Source: Bradyrhizobium sp. B097
GTDB taxonomy: Bacteria > Pseudomonadota > Alphaproteobacteria > Rhizobiales > Xanthobacteraceae
DNA: 64,000 nt
Reading direction: 5' to 3'
Assembly: GCF_038957035.1 (NCBI RefSeq)
Contig: NZ_CP152412.1
Coordinates: forward strand, 3,096,501 to 3,160,500
The first letter of the stretch is position 1. Every line of letters begins with the position of its first letter. The notes beneath the pieces are model-generated. The model ran no database searches. It saw nothing but the letters and a program-made list of their open reading frames with translations, and had not been told where the DNA came from. Shown here in pieces: positions 8,089 to 19,001 of this stretch. Position numbers and translations under genes: made by a program.

Positions 8089-9000
8089 ATGATTCTCGTG
8101 GACCTCGACGCGCTCGCCAGTTGCCTCACCAGCCCTGCATGCCTGGTGACGCAGACCACCAGCGGCCTGATCATCGGCATGCTGCTGTTTCTTGTCGCCG
8201 TCGGGCTGACGCTGATCTTCGGCGTGCTCAAGGTCGTCAATTTCAGCCACGGCGCCTTCTATATGTTCGGCGCCTATTTCGCGATGACGGCCTACCAGCT
8301 CACCGGCAGCTTTGCGCTGGCGATCCTGAGCGGTGCCGTCGGCACCGCGCTCCTCGGCCTGATCTTCGAACGCGCCTTCATGAGCCGCGTCTACGGCCGC
8401 GACGTGCTGATGCAGCTCCTCGTCTGTTATGCCTTCGTGCTGATCTTCGACGATGTCGTTCGCATGATCTGGGGGCCTGAATTCAGGTCGATGGGCATGC
8501 CGGCCGCGTTCCAGGTGCCGCCATTGTTCATCGCCGGCGGCGTGGTGCCGCCATATTATCTGCTGCTGATCGGGGTGGCGCTCGTCGCCGCGGTGGTTCT
8601 CGGATTAGGACTGGCGCGCTCCAGGATCGGCAAGGTGATCCGTGCGGCCGCCCATAATCCCGGGATGGTGTCGGCGCTCGGCATCAACACCGGGCTGATC
8701 TATGGCGGCGTGTTCGCGCTCGGTGGCATGCTGGCGGGGCTGGCCGGCGCGCTTGCCGCGCCGGTGCGCTCGCTGACGCCGGGCATGGGCTTCTCGGTGC
8801 TAATCGAGTCCTTCATCGTTACCGTGATCGGCGGCATGGGTTCGATCCTGGGTGCGCTGATCGGCGCGCTCCTGATCGGCCTGATCCGCTCGTTCGGATC
8901 GCTCGGCTTCCCGCTGTTCACCGAGGGGCTGATGTACCTCTTCATGGTGATCGTACTGGTGTCGCGTCCGACCGGCCTGTTCGGCAAGGAGGTCGCATGA
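8089..9000 (+). CDS. Liv-type ABC transporter permease (LivH-like)
   Basis: A 303-residue inner-membrane permease with about eight hydrophobic segments. The early VVNFSHGAFYMFGAY motif and the later VIGGMGSILGA loop are typical of LivH proteins. It forms the membrane channel with the LivM-like protein, whose start overlaps its stop by ATGA. The 86-base gap from the binding-protein gene has no clear terminator. The first ATG at 8089 lacks a strong ribosome site, so the start may be a few codons different. Confidence 0.92.
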   Translation: MILVDLDALASCLTSPACLVTQTTSGLIIGMLLFLVAVGLTLIFGVLKVVNFSHGAFYMFGAYFAMTAYQLTGSFALAILSGAVGTALLGLIFERAFMSRVYGRDVLMQLLVCYAFVLIFDDVVRMIWGPEFRSMGMPAAFQVPPLFIAGGVVPPYYLLLIGVALVAAVVLGLGLARSRIGKVIRAAAHNPGMVSALGINTGLIYGGVFALGGMLAGLAGALAAPVRSLTPGMGFSVLIESFIVTVIGGMGSILGALIGALLIGLIRSFGSLGFPLFTEGLMYLFMVIVLVSRPTGLFGKEVA

Positions 9001-10016
9001 CCGAGTTGCAGGCCGGGCAGGGCGCACAGCCGCTCGAGGTACCCCGGATCGACGCAAGACCGCAGCGCTACCGCGATGTGCTGATCGCGCTCGCGGCCTT
9101 TGTGCTGCTTGCGCTGCTGCCGATGGTGTTCGGCAGCAAGCAACTGCTCGACTTCGTGATCCGCTGCGCAGCCTACGGATTGTTCGCGACGTCGCTCAAC
9201 CTTCTGGTCGGCTACACCGGACTGATCTCGTTCGGGCACGGCATGTTCTTCGGCCTCGGTGCCTATGGTTTCGGCCTCATGATGCAGAAGACGGGTGTGC
9301 CGATCCCGGTGGCCTTCGTCGCCACGCTGGCGATGACCTTCGTCGTCGCCGTCGTCATCGGCGCGATCTGCGTGCGGCTGAGGGAGATCTATTTCGCCTT
9401 CGTCACGCTGGCGTTCCAGATGCTGATCCACTCGACCATCCTGTCGTGGCAATCGTTGACCGGCGGCGACCAGGGCTTGCGCGGCGGCATTCCGCGGCCG
9501 CCGTTTCTCGGTATCGACCTGTCGAACCATCTGCACCTCTACATCACGAGTTGCGCGCTGCTGGTGATCGGGCTGTTCCTGATGCGCCAGATCGCGCAGT
9601 CGCCGTTCGGCTACACGCTGCGCATGATCCGCGACAACGCCACGCGGGCGAGCTTCATCGGTATCGATGTCTGGCGCGCGAAGCTTGTGATCTTCGTGCT
9701 GGCGGCGCTGTTCGCCGCGACCGGCGGCATCATCATGGCGCTGTTCGTCTCCGGTGCCTATCCCGAATTCGCCTACTGGACGATCTCGGGCGAGGGCATC
9801 TTCATCAACATGCTGGGCGGCGTGACCACGTTCCTCGGGCCGATGGTCGGGACGGTGCTGCTGCTGATCCTCAACGATACCGTCACGCGACTAACCGAGT
9901 ATCACGGCATCGTACTCGGCATCGTGATCCTGTTCTTCGCCATTGGCCTGCGAAAAGGCCTGATGGACTTCGTCGTCGAATGGTACGGCCATCGACGTGG
10001 TGAAGGGCGCGGTTAG
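8997..10016 (+). CDS. Liv-type ABC transporter permease (LivM-like)
   Basis: A 339-residue inner-membrane permease. After a hydrophilic N-terminal stretch of about 25 residues, hydrophobic segments run to near the C-terminus; the family motifs NLLVGYTGLISFGHGMFFG and GGDQGLRGG are present. It overlaps the upstream LivH-like gene by four bases and the ATPase gene begins two bases after its stop, so the transporter genes form one transcript. Confidence 0.92.
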   Translation: MTELQAGQGAQPLEVPRIDARPQRYRDVLIALAAFVLLALLPMVFGSKQLLDFVIRCAAYGLFATSLNLLVGYTGLISFGHGMFFGLGAYGFGLMMQKTGVPIPVAFVATLAMTFVVAVVIGAICVRLREIYFAFVTLAFQMLIHSTILSWQSLTGGDQGLRGGIPRPPFLGIDLSNHLHLYITSCALLVIGLFLMRQIAQSPFGYTLRMIRDNATRASFIGIDVWRAKLVIFVLAALFAATGGIIMALFVSGAYPEFAYWTISGEGIFINMLGGVTTFLGPMVGTVLLLILNDTVTRLTEYHGIVLGIVILFFAIGLRKGLMDFVVEWYGHRRGEGRG

Positions 10017-10018
10017 CC

Positions 10019-10773
10019 ATGCTGGAAATTCGCGCCCTCTCGAAATCCTTCGGCGGCGTCAAGGCGACCGACAACGTCTCGCTCGACTTTGCCGACGGTT
10101 CGCTCACCGCCGTGATCGGCCCCAACGGCGCCGGCAAGAGCACCTTCTTCAACCTGATCACGGGCGCGCTGCGGCCGGATGCCGGGCAGATTTTGCTCAA
10201 TGGCGTCGACATGGCGGGCAAGACGCCACCGGAGATCGTGCGCCACGGCATCGGCCGCGCCTTTCAGGTCGCGAGCATCTTCCCGTCGATGACGGTCGAG
10301 GAGACGATGCTGGCAGCGGTCTGCGCCGATCAGCGACGCGCCGGCGTGATGCATCGCCGCTTTCCGTTGGCCGAGACGCGCGACCGCGCCGAGCATGCGA
10401 TGGAACTGCTCGGCCTCGCCGGCAAGCGTACCAGGACCGCGGCGACGCTGTCGCATGGCGACCAGAAGCTGCTCGATATCGCGCTCGCGCTGGTGCTCGA
10501 TCCCAAGGTGCTGCTGCTCGACGAGCCGACCGCGGGCATGGGCACCGAGGAGCGCTGGCGCATGATCGACAAGGTGCGCGAGCTCTGGGAGAAGCAGAAG
10601 ATCACGGTCGTGTTCATCGAGCACGACATGGACATCGTGTTCAAGATCGCGCCTGAGATCGTCGTGCTGTGTTACGGCCGGATCCTGGCGACCGGGACGC
10701 CGGACGCGATCCGCAGGAATGAAGCCGTCATCGAGGCCTATCTCGGCAGCGACGACCACGCGGGAGCGGTGGT

Positions 10774-10777
<4 letters not shown>
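10019..10777 (+). CDS. Liv-type ABC transporter ATPase (LivG-like)
   Basis: A 252-residue cytoplasmic ATPase. Walker A is GPNGAGKST near residue 38; the signature region is the LivG-type LSHGDQKLLDIAL rather than LSGGQ; Walker B is VLLLDEPTAGMG and the switch histidine is in VFIEHDMD. LivG proteins pair with LivF to drive transport. It overlaps the LivF-like gene by ATGA. Confidence 0.93.
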
Positions 10778-11490
<713 letters not shown>

Positions 11491-11513
11491 GGCTCTTCGT
11501 CATGGGAGGACAA

Positions 11514-12734
11514 ATGGCGGGCAAGCTGATGCCGACGCACGAGGCGCCGTATCGCGGGCTGAAAGTGCTGGATTTCGGGCAGGGGATCGCCTCGCCCTAT
11601 TGCGCGATGCTGCTTGGGGTCTACGGCGCCGACGTTATCAAGGTCGAGCCGCCTGAAGGCGACTGGTCGCGCTATTTGGGCACGACCTACGGCAACCACA
11701 CGACGCTGTCGGCGGTCTATAACCGCGGCAAGCGCAGCCTGTGTCTCGACATGAAGCACAAGGACGGGATCGCGATCGCGCAGCTTTTGGCGCGCGAGGC
11801 CGACGTCCTCATTGAAGGATTCCGCCCCGGTGTCGCGGAGCGGCTCGGGCTTGGCTATGAGAGCCTGTCGCGCGACAATCCGGGCCTCGTCTATCTGTCG
11901 GTCAGCGGTTTCGGGCAGAGCGGGCCCTATGCCAAGCGGCCCGGCTCGGACTCGGTCGCGCAGGCGTTCTCGGGGCTGGTCTCGGTCAATGTCGGCACCG
12001 ACGGCGTGCCGCATCGGGTCGGCACCACGATCTCCGACGTCGTCACCGGCGTGTATGCGTTCCAGGCGATTGCGACGACGCTGTTCGCGCGTGCGACGGT
12101 CGGCACCGGTCGCTGGATCGATGTCAACCTCTGCCAGTCGACGTCGGCGCTGCTTGGCCATAAGGTCGCGGAGTTCATCCTCGAGGGCGGTGCGCCGCGC
12201 GCGCTCAACGTGCCGGCCGGCACCTACCAGACCCAGGACGGTTGGATGATGGTCACGCTGGTGAACGAGCCGCAATACAAGCGGCTGTGCGGTGCGATCG
12301 ACCGTGAGGATCTCGCCAGCGATCCCCGTTTCGCCGACTTCGCCCGGCGCGCCGATTCAGCCGACACGCTGATCCCGCTGCTGCGCGAGGTGTTCCTGAC
12401 GCAGCCGACGGATGCCTGGCTCGCGCGGCTGCACGCCGCCGATATCATCGCGGAGCGGATCCTCAATCCCGGTGAATGGCTGCGCAATCCTCACGTCGAG
12501 GCTGTCAGGGCGTCGGTCCGCCAGGATACGCCGGGCGTCGGCGCGGTCTATTCGCCGCGGACGCCGGGGATCGCGAGTCTGTCCGAGGATCATCTTTGTC
12601 CTGCGCCTGATGTCGGGCAGGATAGCCGCGCGGTGCTGGCGGAGGCTGGCCTTGGTTCGGTCGAGATCGACGGCTTACTGCTGTCGGGCGCGGTGCGACA
12701 GGCCAAAGCGATGACAGGAGGCAAGACATCATGA
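11514..12734 (+). CDS. Family III CoA-transferase (CaiB/BaiF type)
   Basis: A 406-residue enzyme expected to move CoA from an acyl-CoA donor to a free carboxylate. The opening LKVLDFGQGIASPYCAMLLG and GADVIKVEPPEGD are family signatures, and the catalytic aspartate should be that of RPGSDSVAQAFSGL, equivalent to the Asp that forms an acyl anhydride in formyl-CoA transferase. The ATG at 11514 follows GGAGGA by only three bases; 11502 is an alternative start. It overlaps the enoyl-CoA hydratase gene by ATGA. With the MaoC and CitE-like genes downstream, it could activate an itaconate- or mesaconate-like C5 dicarboxylate; that substrate is inference. Confidence 0.9.
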   Translation: MAGKLMPTHEAPYRGLKVLDFGQGIASPYCAMLLGVYGADVIKVEPPEGDWSRYLGTTYGNHTTLSAVYNRGKRSLCLDMKHKDGIAIAQLLAREADVLIEGFRPGVAERLGLGYESLSRDNPGLVYLSVSGFGQSGPYAKRPGSDSVAQAFSGLVSVNVGTDGVPHRVGTTISDVVTGVYAFQAIATTLFARATVGTGRWIDVNLCQSTSALLGHKVAEFILEGGAPRALNVPAGTYQTQDGWMMVTLVNEPQYKRLCGAIDREDLASDPRFADFARRADSADTLIPLLREVFLTQPTDAWLARLHAADIIAERILNPGEWLRNPHVEAVRASVRQDTPGVGAVYSPRTPGIASLSEDHLCPAPDVGQDSRAVLAEAGLGSVEIDGLLLSGAVRQAKAMTGGKTS

Positions 12735-13507
12735 GCACGGACCTCGTTCATTACTCGGTCAACAACCAGATTGCGGAAATTGTGCTGGACCGCGGGCCGG
12801 TCAATGCGCTCAGCATCCCCTTGATCGACGCGTTGCTGGCGGCGCTGGCCAAAGCACGTGATGATGACGCGGTGCGCGCCGTCATCATCAGCAGCGCCCA
12901 CAAGGTGTTTTGCGCCGGCCTCGACCTCGATATTGTCAGGGGCAAGCCCGCGATCGAGACCAAGGCATTCCTCGAGCGCTTGTACTTCGCACTGAACGAT
13001 ACGCAGTACCGCATGGGCAAGCCGACAATCGCGGCGGTCGATGGCGCGGTGCGCGCCGGCGGCATGACGATCGCGATCTCATGTGACATGATCATCGCGG
13101 GCGACGGCTCGACCTTCGGCTATCCCGAGATCGATGTCGGCCTGATCCCGGCGATCCACTTCGTGCAGTTGCCGCGGCTGGTCGGCAAGCACCAGGCGTT
13201 CGGCCCGCTGTTCCTCGGCGACCCCTTCGATGCCGCAACCGCCTATCGCATGGGGCTGCTCAGCGAAGTGGTGCCAAAGGGCACCGCCCTGGAGCGGGCC
13301 CGCGAGATCGCGCGGAAGCTGGCCGCGAAATCGCCGATCGTGATGAAGATCGGCCGCGATGCCTTCATGCGCGCGGTCGATGCCGATTTCCGCCGCTCGG
13401 TGGAGAACACGGCGGAAAGCTTCGTGGTGGTCGCCTCGACGGAAGACTGCCAGGAAGGGCTGAATGCGTTCGTTGAGAAGCGAACGCCCAACTACAAGGG
13501 ACGTTAA
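12731..13507 (+). CDS. Enoyl-CoA hydratase/isomerase family protein
   Basis: A 258-residue crotonase-fold enzyme. The oxyanion-hole segments are FCAGLDLD and GAVRAGGMTIA. One glutamate of the usual pair is seen in FGYPEIDVGL, while the position in the oxyanion-hole loop is RAGGMT, where classical hydratases carry GGG-CE; the reaction could therefore be isomerisation or another crotonase reaction. It sits between the CoA-transferase (ATGA overlap) and the MaoC gene, which begins directly after its stop. Confidence 0.88.
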   Translation: MSTDLVHYSVNNQIAEIVLDRGPVNALSIPLIDALLAALAKARDDDAVRAVIISSAHKVFCAGLDLDIVRGKPAIETKAFLERLYFALNDTQYRMGKPTIAAVDGAVRAGGMTIAISCDMIIAGDGSTFGYPEIDVGLIPAIHFVQLPRLVGKHQAFGPLFLGDPFDAATAYRMGLLSEVVPKGTALERAREIARKLAAKSPIVMKIGRDAFMRAVDADFRRSVENTAESFVVVASTEDCQEGLNAFVEKRTPNYKGR

Positions 13508-13963
13508 ATGGCTGGATTGTATTTCGAAGAGTTCGAGGTCGGGCAGGAATTCCATCACGAGTTCAGCCGGACCGTGACGGAGATGGACAACACGATGTTC
13601 AGCCTCCTGACCATGAACCCGCAGCCGCTGCACATCGATGCGCATTTCTCAGAGAAGACCGAGTTCGGCCAGCGGCTGTTCAACAGCCTTTATACGCTCG
13701 GCATCATGATCGGTATGAGCGTGTACGACACGACCTTGGGAACCACGGTCGGCAATCTCGGCATGACCGACGTCAAGTTTCCGAAACCAGTCTTTCACGG
13801 CGATACCTTGAAAGCGCATACCAGGATCATCGGCAAGCGCGCCAGCAAGTCGCGGCCGACCCAGGGCATCGTCGAGTTTGAGCATACCATGACCAACCAG
13901 CGCGGCGAGGTGGTGGCAAGCTGCCGCCGCACTGGCCTGATGCATTGCAAGCCGAAGGCATAG
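13508..13963 (+). CDS. MaoC-type acyl-CoA hydratase
   Basis: A 151-residue single hot-dog domain protein. The segment MNPQPLHIDAHFSEKTEF is a variant of the R-hydratase motif with the catalytic histidine kept, much like the mesaconyl-CoA/itaconyl-CoA hydratase branch. It would hydrate the double bond of an unsaturated acyl-CoA. The start is the base after the upstream stop and the CitE-like gene follows 3 bases later. The pair MaoC hydratase plus CitE-like lyase is the arrangement used for itaconyl-CoA to citramalyl-CoA to acetyl-CoA plus pyruvate. Confidence 0.88.
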   Translation: MAGLYFEEFEVGQEFHHEFSRTVTEMDNTMFSLLTMNPQPLHIDAHFSEKTEFGQRLFNSLYTLGIMIGMSVYDTTLGTTVGNLGMTDVKFPKPVFHGDTLKAHTRIIGKRASKSRPTQGIVEFEHTMTNQRGEVVASCRRTGLMHCKPKA

Positions 13964-13966
13964 ACG

Positions 13967-14821
13967 ATGCGATCGTTCCTGTTCGTTCCCGGCGACAGCA
14001 CCCGGAAATATGAGAGCGCCAAGAAGACCGCGGCCGACGCATTGATCCTCGACCTCGAGGACTCCATCGCGCCGGACCAGAAGGTCGTGGCGCGTGGCAT
14101 CACGCGTGAGATGCTCGATGCGCGTAATCCGGACCAGAAGCTCTATATCCGCGTCAATGCGCTCGACACCGATCTGACGCTCGGCGACCTCGCGGCCGTG
14201 ATACCCGGAAAGCCCGATGGCATCGTGCTGCCGAAATGCGCCGGCGCCGCCGATGTCAACAAGCTCGCGCTCTATCTCGATGCATTCGAGGCCGCTTCAG
14301 GTATCGCGCAGGGCTCCACGCGGATCGTCACGGTGGCAACCGAGACGGCGCGCGCGGTTCTGAAGATCCTCGACTTCGAGAATATGAGCCCGCGGCTCTG
14401 GGGCATGATGTGGGGCGCGGAGGACCTTGCGGCTTCGCTCGGCGCAACGCGCAACCGCACCGACGGCCGCTATCATTCGCCCTTCATCCTCGCCCGCGAT
14501 CTCTGCCTGATCGGCGCGGCCGCGGCCGGCGTGGTCGCGATCGACACCATCGCCACCGACATCAACGATCTTGATGCGCTGAAGGCGGAGGCGATTGCCG
14601 CGCGGCAGGACGGCTTCCTGGCCAAGGCCGTGATCCATCCCAAGCATGTCGATGTCGTCAACGCGGCCTTCATGCCGACCGACGAGGAGATCGCATGGTC
14701 GGAGCGGGTGATCGCTGCGTTCGCCAATAATCCATCTGGTGTCGCCAAGATGGACGGCAAGATGCTGGACAAGCCGCATCTGCGCGCCGCCGAGAAGATC
14801 CTGGCGTCGCGCAGGAAATAG
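13967..14821 (+). CDS. HpcH/HpaI-CitE family CoA-ester lyase
   Basis: A 284-residue CitE-like TIM-barrel lyase. The opening RSFLFVPGDSTRKYESAKK and ADALILDLEDSIAPDQK are family signatures; arginine, glutamate and aspartate ligands for Mg2+ and CoA ester are retained in IRVNALDTD, TVATETARAV and WGAEDLAASLG. Stand-alone family members cleave malyl-, citramalyl- or beta-methylmalyl-CoA to acetyl- or propionyl-CoA plus an oxo acid. It ends the plus-strand operon; its stop abuts the stop of the convergent CoA-transferase gene with no spacer. Confidence 0.9.
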   Translation: MRSFLFVPGDSTRKYESAKKTAADALILDLEDSIAPDQKVVARGITREMLDARNPDQKLYIRVNALDTDLTLGDLAAVIPGKPDGIVLPKCAGAADVNKLALYLDAFEAASGIAQGSTRIVTVATETARAVLKILDFENMSPRLWGMMWGAEDLAASLGATRNRTDGRYHSPFILARDLCLIGAAAAGVVAIDTIATDINDLDALKAEAIAARQDGFLAKAVIHPKHVDVVNAAFMPTDEEIAWSERVIAAFANNPSGVAKMDGKMLDKPHLRAAEKILASRRK

Positions 14822-16053
<1,232 letters not shown>

Positions 16054-16057
<4 letters not shown>

Positions 16058-17097
16058 TGGGTGGCGGCCAATGCTTCGGTGAAGGCCTTGAAGACGTCGG
16101 TGCCGGGCTTGCCGCGCTTGTCGACGTCCTTCACCCAATCCTGTGCCACCGACTTGAAGGCGGTGTCGAACACCTTCTTGTCGTCGGCGCTGAAGTTGAT
16201 GACCTTCATGCCCTGCGACTTGATCTTGTCGGCCGCGGCCTTTTCTCCGTCCTCGAACCGCTTGCAGGCCTCGCGCGTGGTCTGCTCGCCGGCCTCGACC
16301 AGCGCCTTGCGCACGTTCTCTGGGAGCGACTTGAATTTCAACTCGCCGATCGAATAGGTGAAGATCGCGGTGCCGAAGTTCAGCCCCTCGGTGCCCGACT
16401 TCAGGATCTTGCCGAAGTCGTAGGACGCCGAGCTCTGGTAGGAGAAGATCAGCCCGTCGAGCGTGCCACGGGTCAGCGATTCATAGATCTCGGGCGCGGC
16501 CATCCGAACCGGCACGCCGCCAATCGAGCGCATCATCAGGTCCATCGCGCCGCCGGTGGTGCGGATCTTCAGGCCTTCGAGGTCCTTCGCGGTTTTCACA
16601 TCGCGGCTGGTCGCTAGCTGGACCTGGTAGGCCGGCAGCGCGAGCGTCACCAGCGGCCGAAGCTGGTTCGGCGCGAACTCCTTGGTCTCCAGGATGCCGC
16701 CATTGTGCGAGACCTTGTAGAAGGCGAGCGAGCCCTGGCATTCGCTGTCGAAGATGCCGGGCAGTTCGGCGACGGCCGTCAGCGGAAACTTGTCCGACGA
16801 ATAGGACGGCACGATGTAGGAGACGTCGGCAACGCCAAGCGCGGTGAGCTGGGCCATGTCCTTGGCCTTGCCGAGCTGCTCCGCCGGGAAGTGCTGGAAC
16901 GTGACCTGGCCGTTGGTCAGCTTGGTGACGAGCTCCGAAAACGGCTTGCCGACGAGCTCATGGATCACGTGGCCGGACGGCAGGCTATCGGCAAGGCGCA
17001 GGGTGATCTTTTCCTGGGCCGGGCTTGGCGACGCGCAAGCCGCCAGCAGGGCCGTGCCGACACCTGCGCCGGCGAGGAAACGGGAAGAGAAATTCAT
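16054..17097 (-). CDS. TRAP transporter substrate-binding protein (DctP-like), copy 1
   Basis: A 347-residue exported solute receptor. The signal region ends TALLAACASPSPAQ, whose LAAC resembles a lipobox, so it may be membrane-tethered rather than freely periplasmic. The mature part starts ITLRLADSLPSGH and contains the DctP-type IRTTGGAMDLMMRSIGG and PVRMAAPEIYESLTRGTLDG. It is clearly paralogous to the binding protein at 19002, which shares nearly the same segments. Downstream of dctM by about 40 bases and overlapping the CoA-transferase. TRAP receptors of this type usually bind organic acids. Confidence 0.9.
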
Positions 17098-17137
17098 AAC
17101 AGTCTCCCAGAGATGGCCGTCTCGACCGACGGCTTCT

Positions 17138-18427
17138 TCAATGTTGCATGTGGTTCGGCAGCCAGAGGATGATCTCCGGGAATGCCACGAAAATGGCGAT
17201 TGCGATCAGATGCGCGATGAAATGCGGGAATGTGCCGTGGAACACCTCGCCGACGGGGCGGTGTGCATAGCGCGCCACGATGAAGCAGTTCAATCCGATC
17301 GGCGGCGTGATCATGCCGACCTCGGCAGTCACAATCTTGATGACGCCGAACCAGATCGGGTCGAATCCGAGCGACTTGATCAGCGGCAGCACGATCGGAA
17401 CCGTCAGCACCAGGATCGCGATCTGATCCATGAACGAGCCGAGCACGATGTAGCCGCACAGGATCAGCGTGATGATGATCCATCGCGAGACGTCGAGCCC
17501 GCCGACCCACCCGACGATGTTCTGCGTCACCTGGGTGAGGGTGAAGAAATAGCCGAAGATGTGCGCGCACATGATGATCAGCACGATCATGCACGTGCCC
17601 TGGGCGGCGTGCCGTAACGTCGTGTAGAGCGAGGTCAGGTTGATCTTGCGCTTCCAGCAGGCAAGACAAAAGGCGCCGAACGCACCGAACGCCGAGGCCT
17701 CCGTCGGCGTCGCGATCCCAAGATAGATCGTGCCTGTGACGATCGAGAACAGGACCACCATCGGGCTGACCTGCCAGAGCAGACTGAACCGCTCCGACCA
17801 TGTCACCGCCGATATCGTCGGTGCACGGGTGGGATCGAGCAGCACCAGGATATAGATCGTCGACATGATGATGATGGTGACGAAGATCGCCGGGATGATG
17901 CCGCTGATCAGCAGCTTTCCGATGTTCACCTCGGCAAGCAGGCCGAAGATCACCAGCGCCACCGAAGTCGGCAGCAGCATCGCCAGCGTGCCCGAGATCG
18001 CGACGACGCCGGCGGCCATTTTGGGCTCGTAGCCCTGGCGGATCATCGCGGGCAGGCTGGTCGAGGACAGCGTTGCGGCCGAGGCCGTGCTGGTGCCGCA
18101 GATCGAGCCGAAGCCCGCGCCAGCCAACGCGGTCGCCATGCCGAGACCGCCGGGGATGCGTCCAACCCAGGCTGCGGCGGTCTTGAACAGATCGTCGGCG
18201 ACGCCCGACAGCAGCACCAGGTCTGCCATCAACAGGAACATCGGGATCGTGATCAGCTCGTAGGAGGTGACGGCCGACAGTGGCGTGGTCTGCAGAACGC
18301 CGAGCAGGATCGGCAGGCCGCCGGTCAGATAGAGGCCGAGCCCGCCGGAGAATGCCATGGCGAACGCGACCGGTGTTCCGATCGCGAGCAGGAAGAACAG
18401 CAGCGCCAGGATGAAGGTCGGGATCAT
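17138..18427 (-). CDS. TRAP transporter large permease (DctM-like)
   Basis: A roughly 430-residue inner-membrane protein with about 12 hydrophobic segments, starting IPTFILALLFFLLAIGTPVAFAM. The start at 18427 overlaps the stop of the dctQ-like gene by ATGA; the longer upstream frame to 18595 lies inside that gene. Motifs PIGLNCFIVAR and LGSFMDQIAILVLTVPIV near the end are typical of DctM. It is the ion-coupled channel of the TRAP system. Confidence 0.93.
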   Translation of the reverse strand: MIPTFILALLFFLLAIGTPVAFAMAFSGGLGLYLTGGLPILLGVLQTTPLSAVTSYELITIPMFLLMADLVLLSGVADDLFKTAAAWVGRIPGGLGMATALAGAGFGSICGTSTASAATLSSTSLPAMIRQGYEPKMAAGVVAISGTLAMLLPTSVALVIFGLLAEVNIGKLLISGIIPAIFVTIIIMSTIYILVLLDPTRAPTISAVTWSERFSLLWQVSPMVVLFSIVTGTIYLGIATPTEASAFGAFGAFCLACWKRKINLTSLYTTLRHAAQGTCMIVLIIMCAHIFGYFFTLTQVTQNIVGWVGGLDVSRWIIITLILCGYIVLGSFMDQIAILVLTVPIVLPLIKSLGFDPIWFGVIKIVTAEVGMITPPIGLNCFIVARYAHRPVGEVFHGTFPHFIAHLIAIAIFVAFPEIILWLPNHMQH

Positions 18428-18984
18428 TCGAAACCTCCGGCAGCCTTGTCCGAATGACCGGAGATGGCCGGCAGCGGCAATAAATTCTTGCCGGTCAGGA
18501 GGCTTGCGGTATTGGCAATGAGATGAACGGCAAGGCGCAGCGCGAGAATTCCCGCTCCGACCGGCACGAAGATCGAGGACGCCCAGGTCGGCCACGGGAT
18601 CGCACCGGCCATCACGTCGCCCGACACATAATTGTCGAGCGCGCGCTGATAGCCGAGCCAGGCGATTGGAACGAAGATCGCGAGGCCAACGAGGTTGGAG
18701 ATGATGACGCAGAGGCGCTGGATGATCGCCGAGAAGCGCGGCAGCAGGATATCGACGCTGATATGGCCGTTGACCGCGTAGGTGCCGGAAAGGGAGAGAA
18801 AGAACACGCCGGCCATCACGTAGAGCGAGATCAAATCATAGGCCCAGGAGAACGGCCGGTTGAAGATGTAGCGCATCACGACATCGGAGAAGACGATGAT
18901 CATGATTGCAAACATCATCGCCGCGGCGATTGCCGAGGTCACCTTTTCGATGGCAGTCAGAGCCTTCAGGCTTGTCTTGATCAC
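18424..18984 (-). CDS. TRAP transporter small permease (DctQ-like)
   Basis: A 186-residue membrane protein with four predicted segments; DVVMRYIFNRPFSWAYDL is the DctQ signature. It partners the DctM-like protein (ATGA overlap). The 17-base gap to the upstream binding-protein gene supports one operon. Confidence 0.92.
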   Translation of the reverse strand: MIKTSLKALTAIEKVTSAIAAAMMFAIMIIVFSDVVMRYIFNRPFSWAYDLISLYVMAGVFFLSLSGTYAVNGHISVDILLPRFSAIIQRLCVIISNLVGLAIFVPIAWLGYQRALDNYVSGDVMAGAIPWPTWASSIFVPVGAGILALRLAVHLIANTASLLTGKNLLPLPAISGHSDKAAGGFE

Positions 18985-19001
18985 GTTGGGCTCCGTCCGC
19001 G

